Below are positions 5,373 through 5,611 of a stretch of 5,611 bases of DNA, in pieces (position 1 is the first letter of the stretch; each line of letters opens with the position of its first letter). The stretch covers positions 1-5,611 of the forward strand of contig ONVR01000091.1 of the NCBI GenBank assembly GCA_900321335.1. The letters are read 5' to 3'. The DNA is from an uncultured Eubacteriales bacterium (GTDB lineage Bacteria > Bacillota > Clostridia > Oscillospirales > Oscillospiraceae). Below the pieces are notes generated by a model. The model had not been told where the DNA came from and ran no database searches. It was given only the letters and a program-made list of their open reading frames with translations. The position numbers were made by a program, and so were the translations under genes.

Positions 5373-5611
5373 ATGCAGGAATATAAAGATTTATGGGTTT
5401 TTGTTGAGACCGACGATGGCAAGGCCAAATCTGTTGGCTATGAGCTGCTGACGCCGGGCCGGACGCTTGCCGACAAGCTGGGACAGAAGCTGGTTGCCGT
5501 GGTCATGGGCAAGGATGTGGATGTCGTTGCGGCGGACTGCATTGCCTATGGCGCCGATCAGGTGATCCTGGTAGAGGGGGACGAATACAAAAACTACAAC
5601 ACGGACGCCGA
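5373..5611 (+). CDS. etfA: Electron transfer flavoprotein alpha subunit, N-terminal part
   Basis: The frame runs open off the window edge, giving the first 79 codons plus two bases of a gene normally about 330 codons long. The visible part is the N-terminal domain I of EtfA. It opens with DLWVFVETDDGKAKSVGYELL (residues 6-26) without any ferredoxin-like N-terminal extension. ADKLGQKLVAVVMGKDV (36-52), IAYGADQVILVE (60-71) and the YNTDA segment near the edge follow. EtfA holds the alpha-FAD that shuttles electrons to the dehydrogenase. The FAD-binding C-terminal domain, which would show whether the complex is bifurcating, lies outside the window. It sits 15 bases after etfB in the same operon. 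Confidence 0.93.
   Translation, partial: MQEYKDLWVFVETDDGKAKSVGYELLTPGRTLADKLGQKLVAVVMGKDVDVVAADCIAYGADQVILVEGDEYKNYNTDA

Overview
The window looks like chromosomal DNA of an anaerobic Bacillota/Clostridia species, probably a gut Oscillospirales or Lachnospirales relative. This is inferred from an RqcH of the Gram-positive type, an acyl-CoA dehydrogenase followed by etfB and etfA in the order typical of clostridial butyryl-CoA dehydrogenase complexes, AGGAG-type ribosome binding sites, near-consensus sigma-A promoters, and a moderately GC-rich base composition (judged by eye). Nothing in it points to a phage, transposon, CRISPR array or RNA gene. Coding density is very high, and no stretch over 300 bases lacks a gene.

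Layout: (1) Bases 1-744 hold the 3' part of rqcH (ribosome quality control), which overlaps by 4 bases a DMT/EamA-family membrane transporter gene (741-1634). (2) These two plus-strand genes converge on a minus-strand pair: a YjjU-type patatin-like hydrolase (3206 to 2349), then, after only 3 bases, trmO, a tRNA t6A37 methyltransferase (2345 to 1644). The convergent ends are separated by one perfect 16-bp hairpin. Each arm of it encodes the last codons of one gene, so both proteins end in the same Asn-Arg-Leu-stop. (3) The 188-base gap at 3207-3394 is a divergent promoter region with one recognisable sigma-A promoter per direction. (4) The plus-strand promoter drives an acyl-CoA dehydrogenase (3395-4531), etfB (TTG start, 4557-5357) and the start of etfA (5373 to the window edge).

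How the genes work together: the acyl-CoA dehydrogenase and the two electron-transfer-flavoprotein subunits are expected to form one enzyme system that moves electrons between an acyl-CoA/enoyl-CoA pair, NADH and probably ferredoxin. The usual butyrate-pathway partners (thiolase, crotonase, hydroxybutyryl-CoA dehydrogenase) are not upstream, so the acyl-CoA substrate is open. RqcH and TrmO both serve translation, but they lie in separate transcription units, and each is paired with an apparently unrelated gene. I found no clear candidate for a wholly new system. The most unusual sequence feature is the shared coding/terminator palindrome at 1622-1656.
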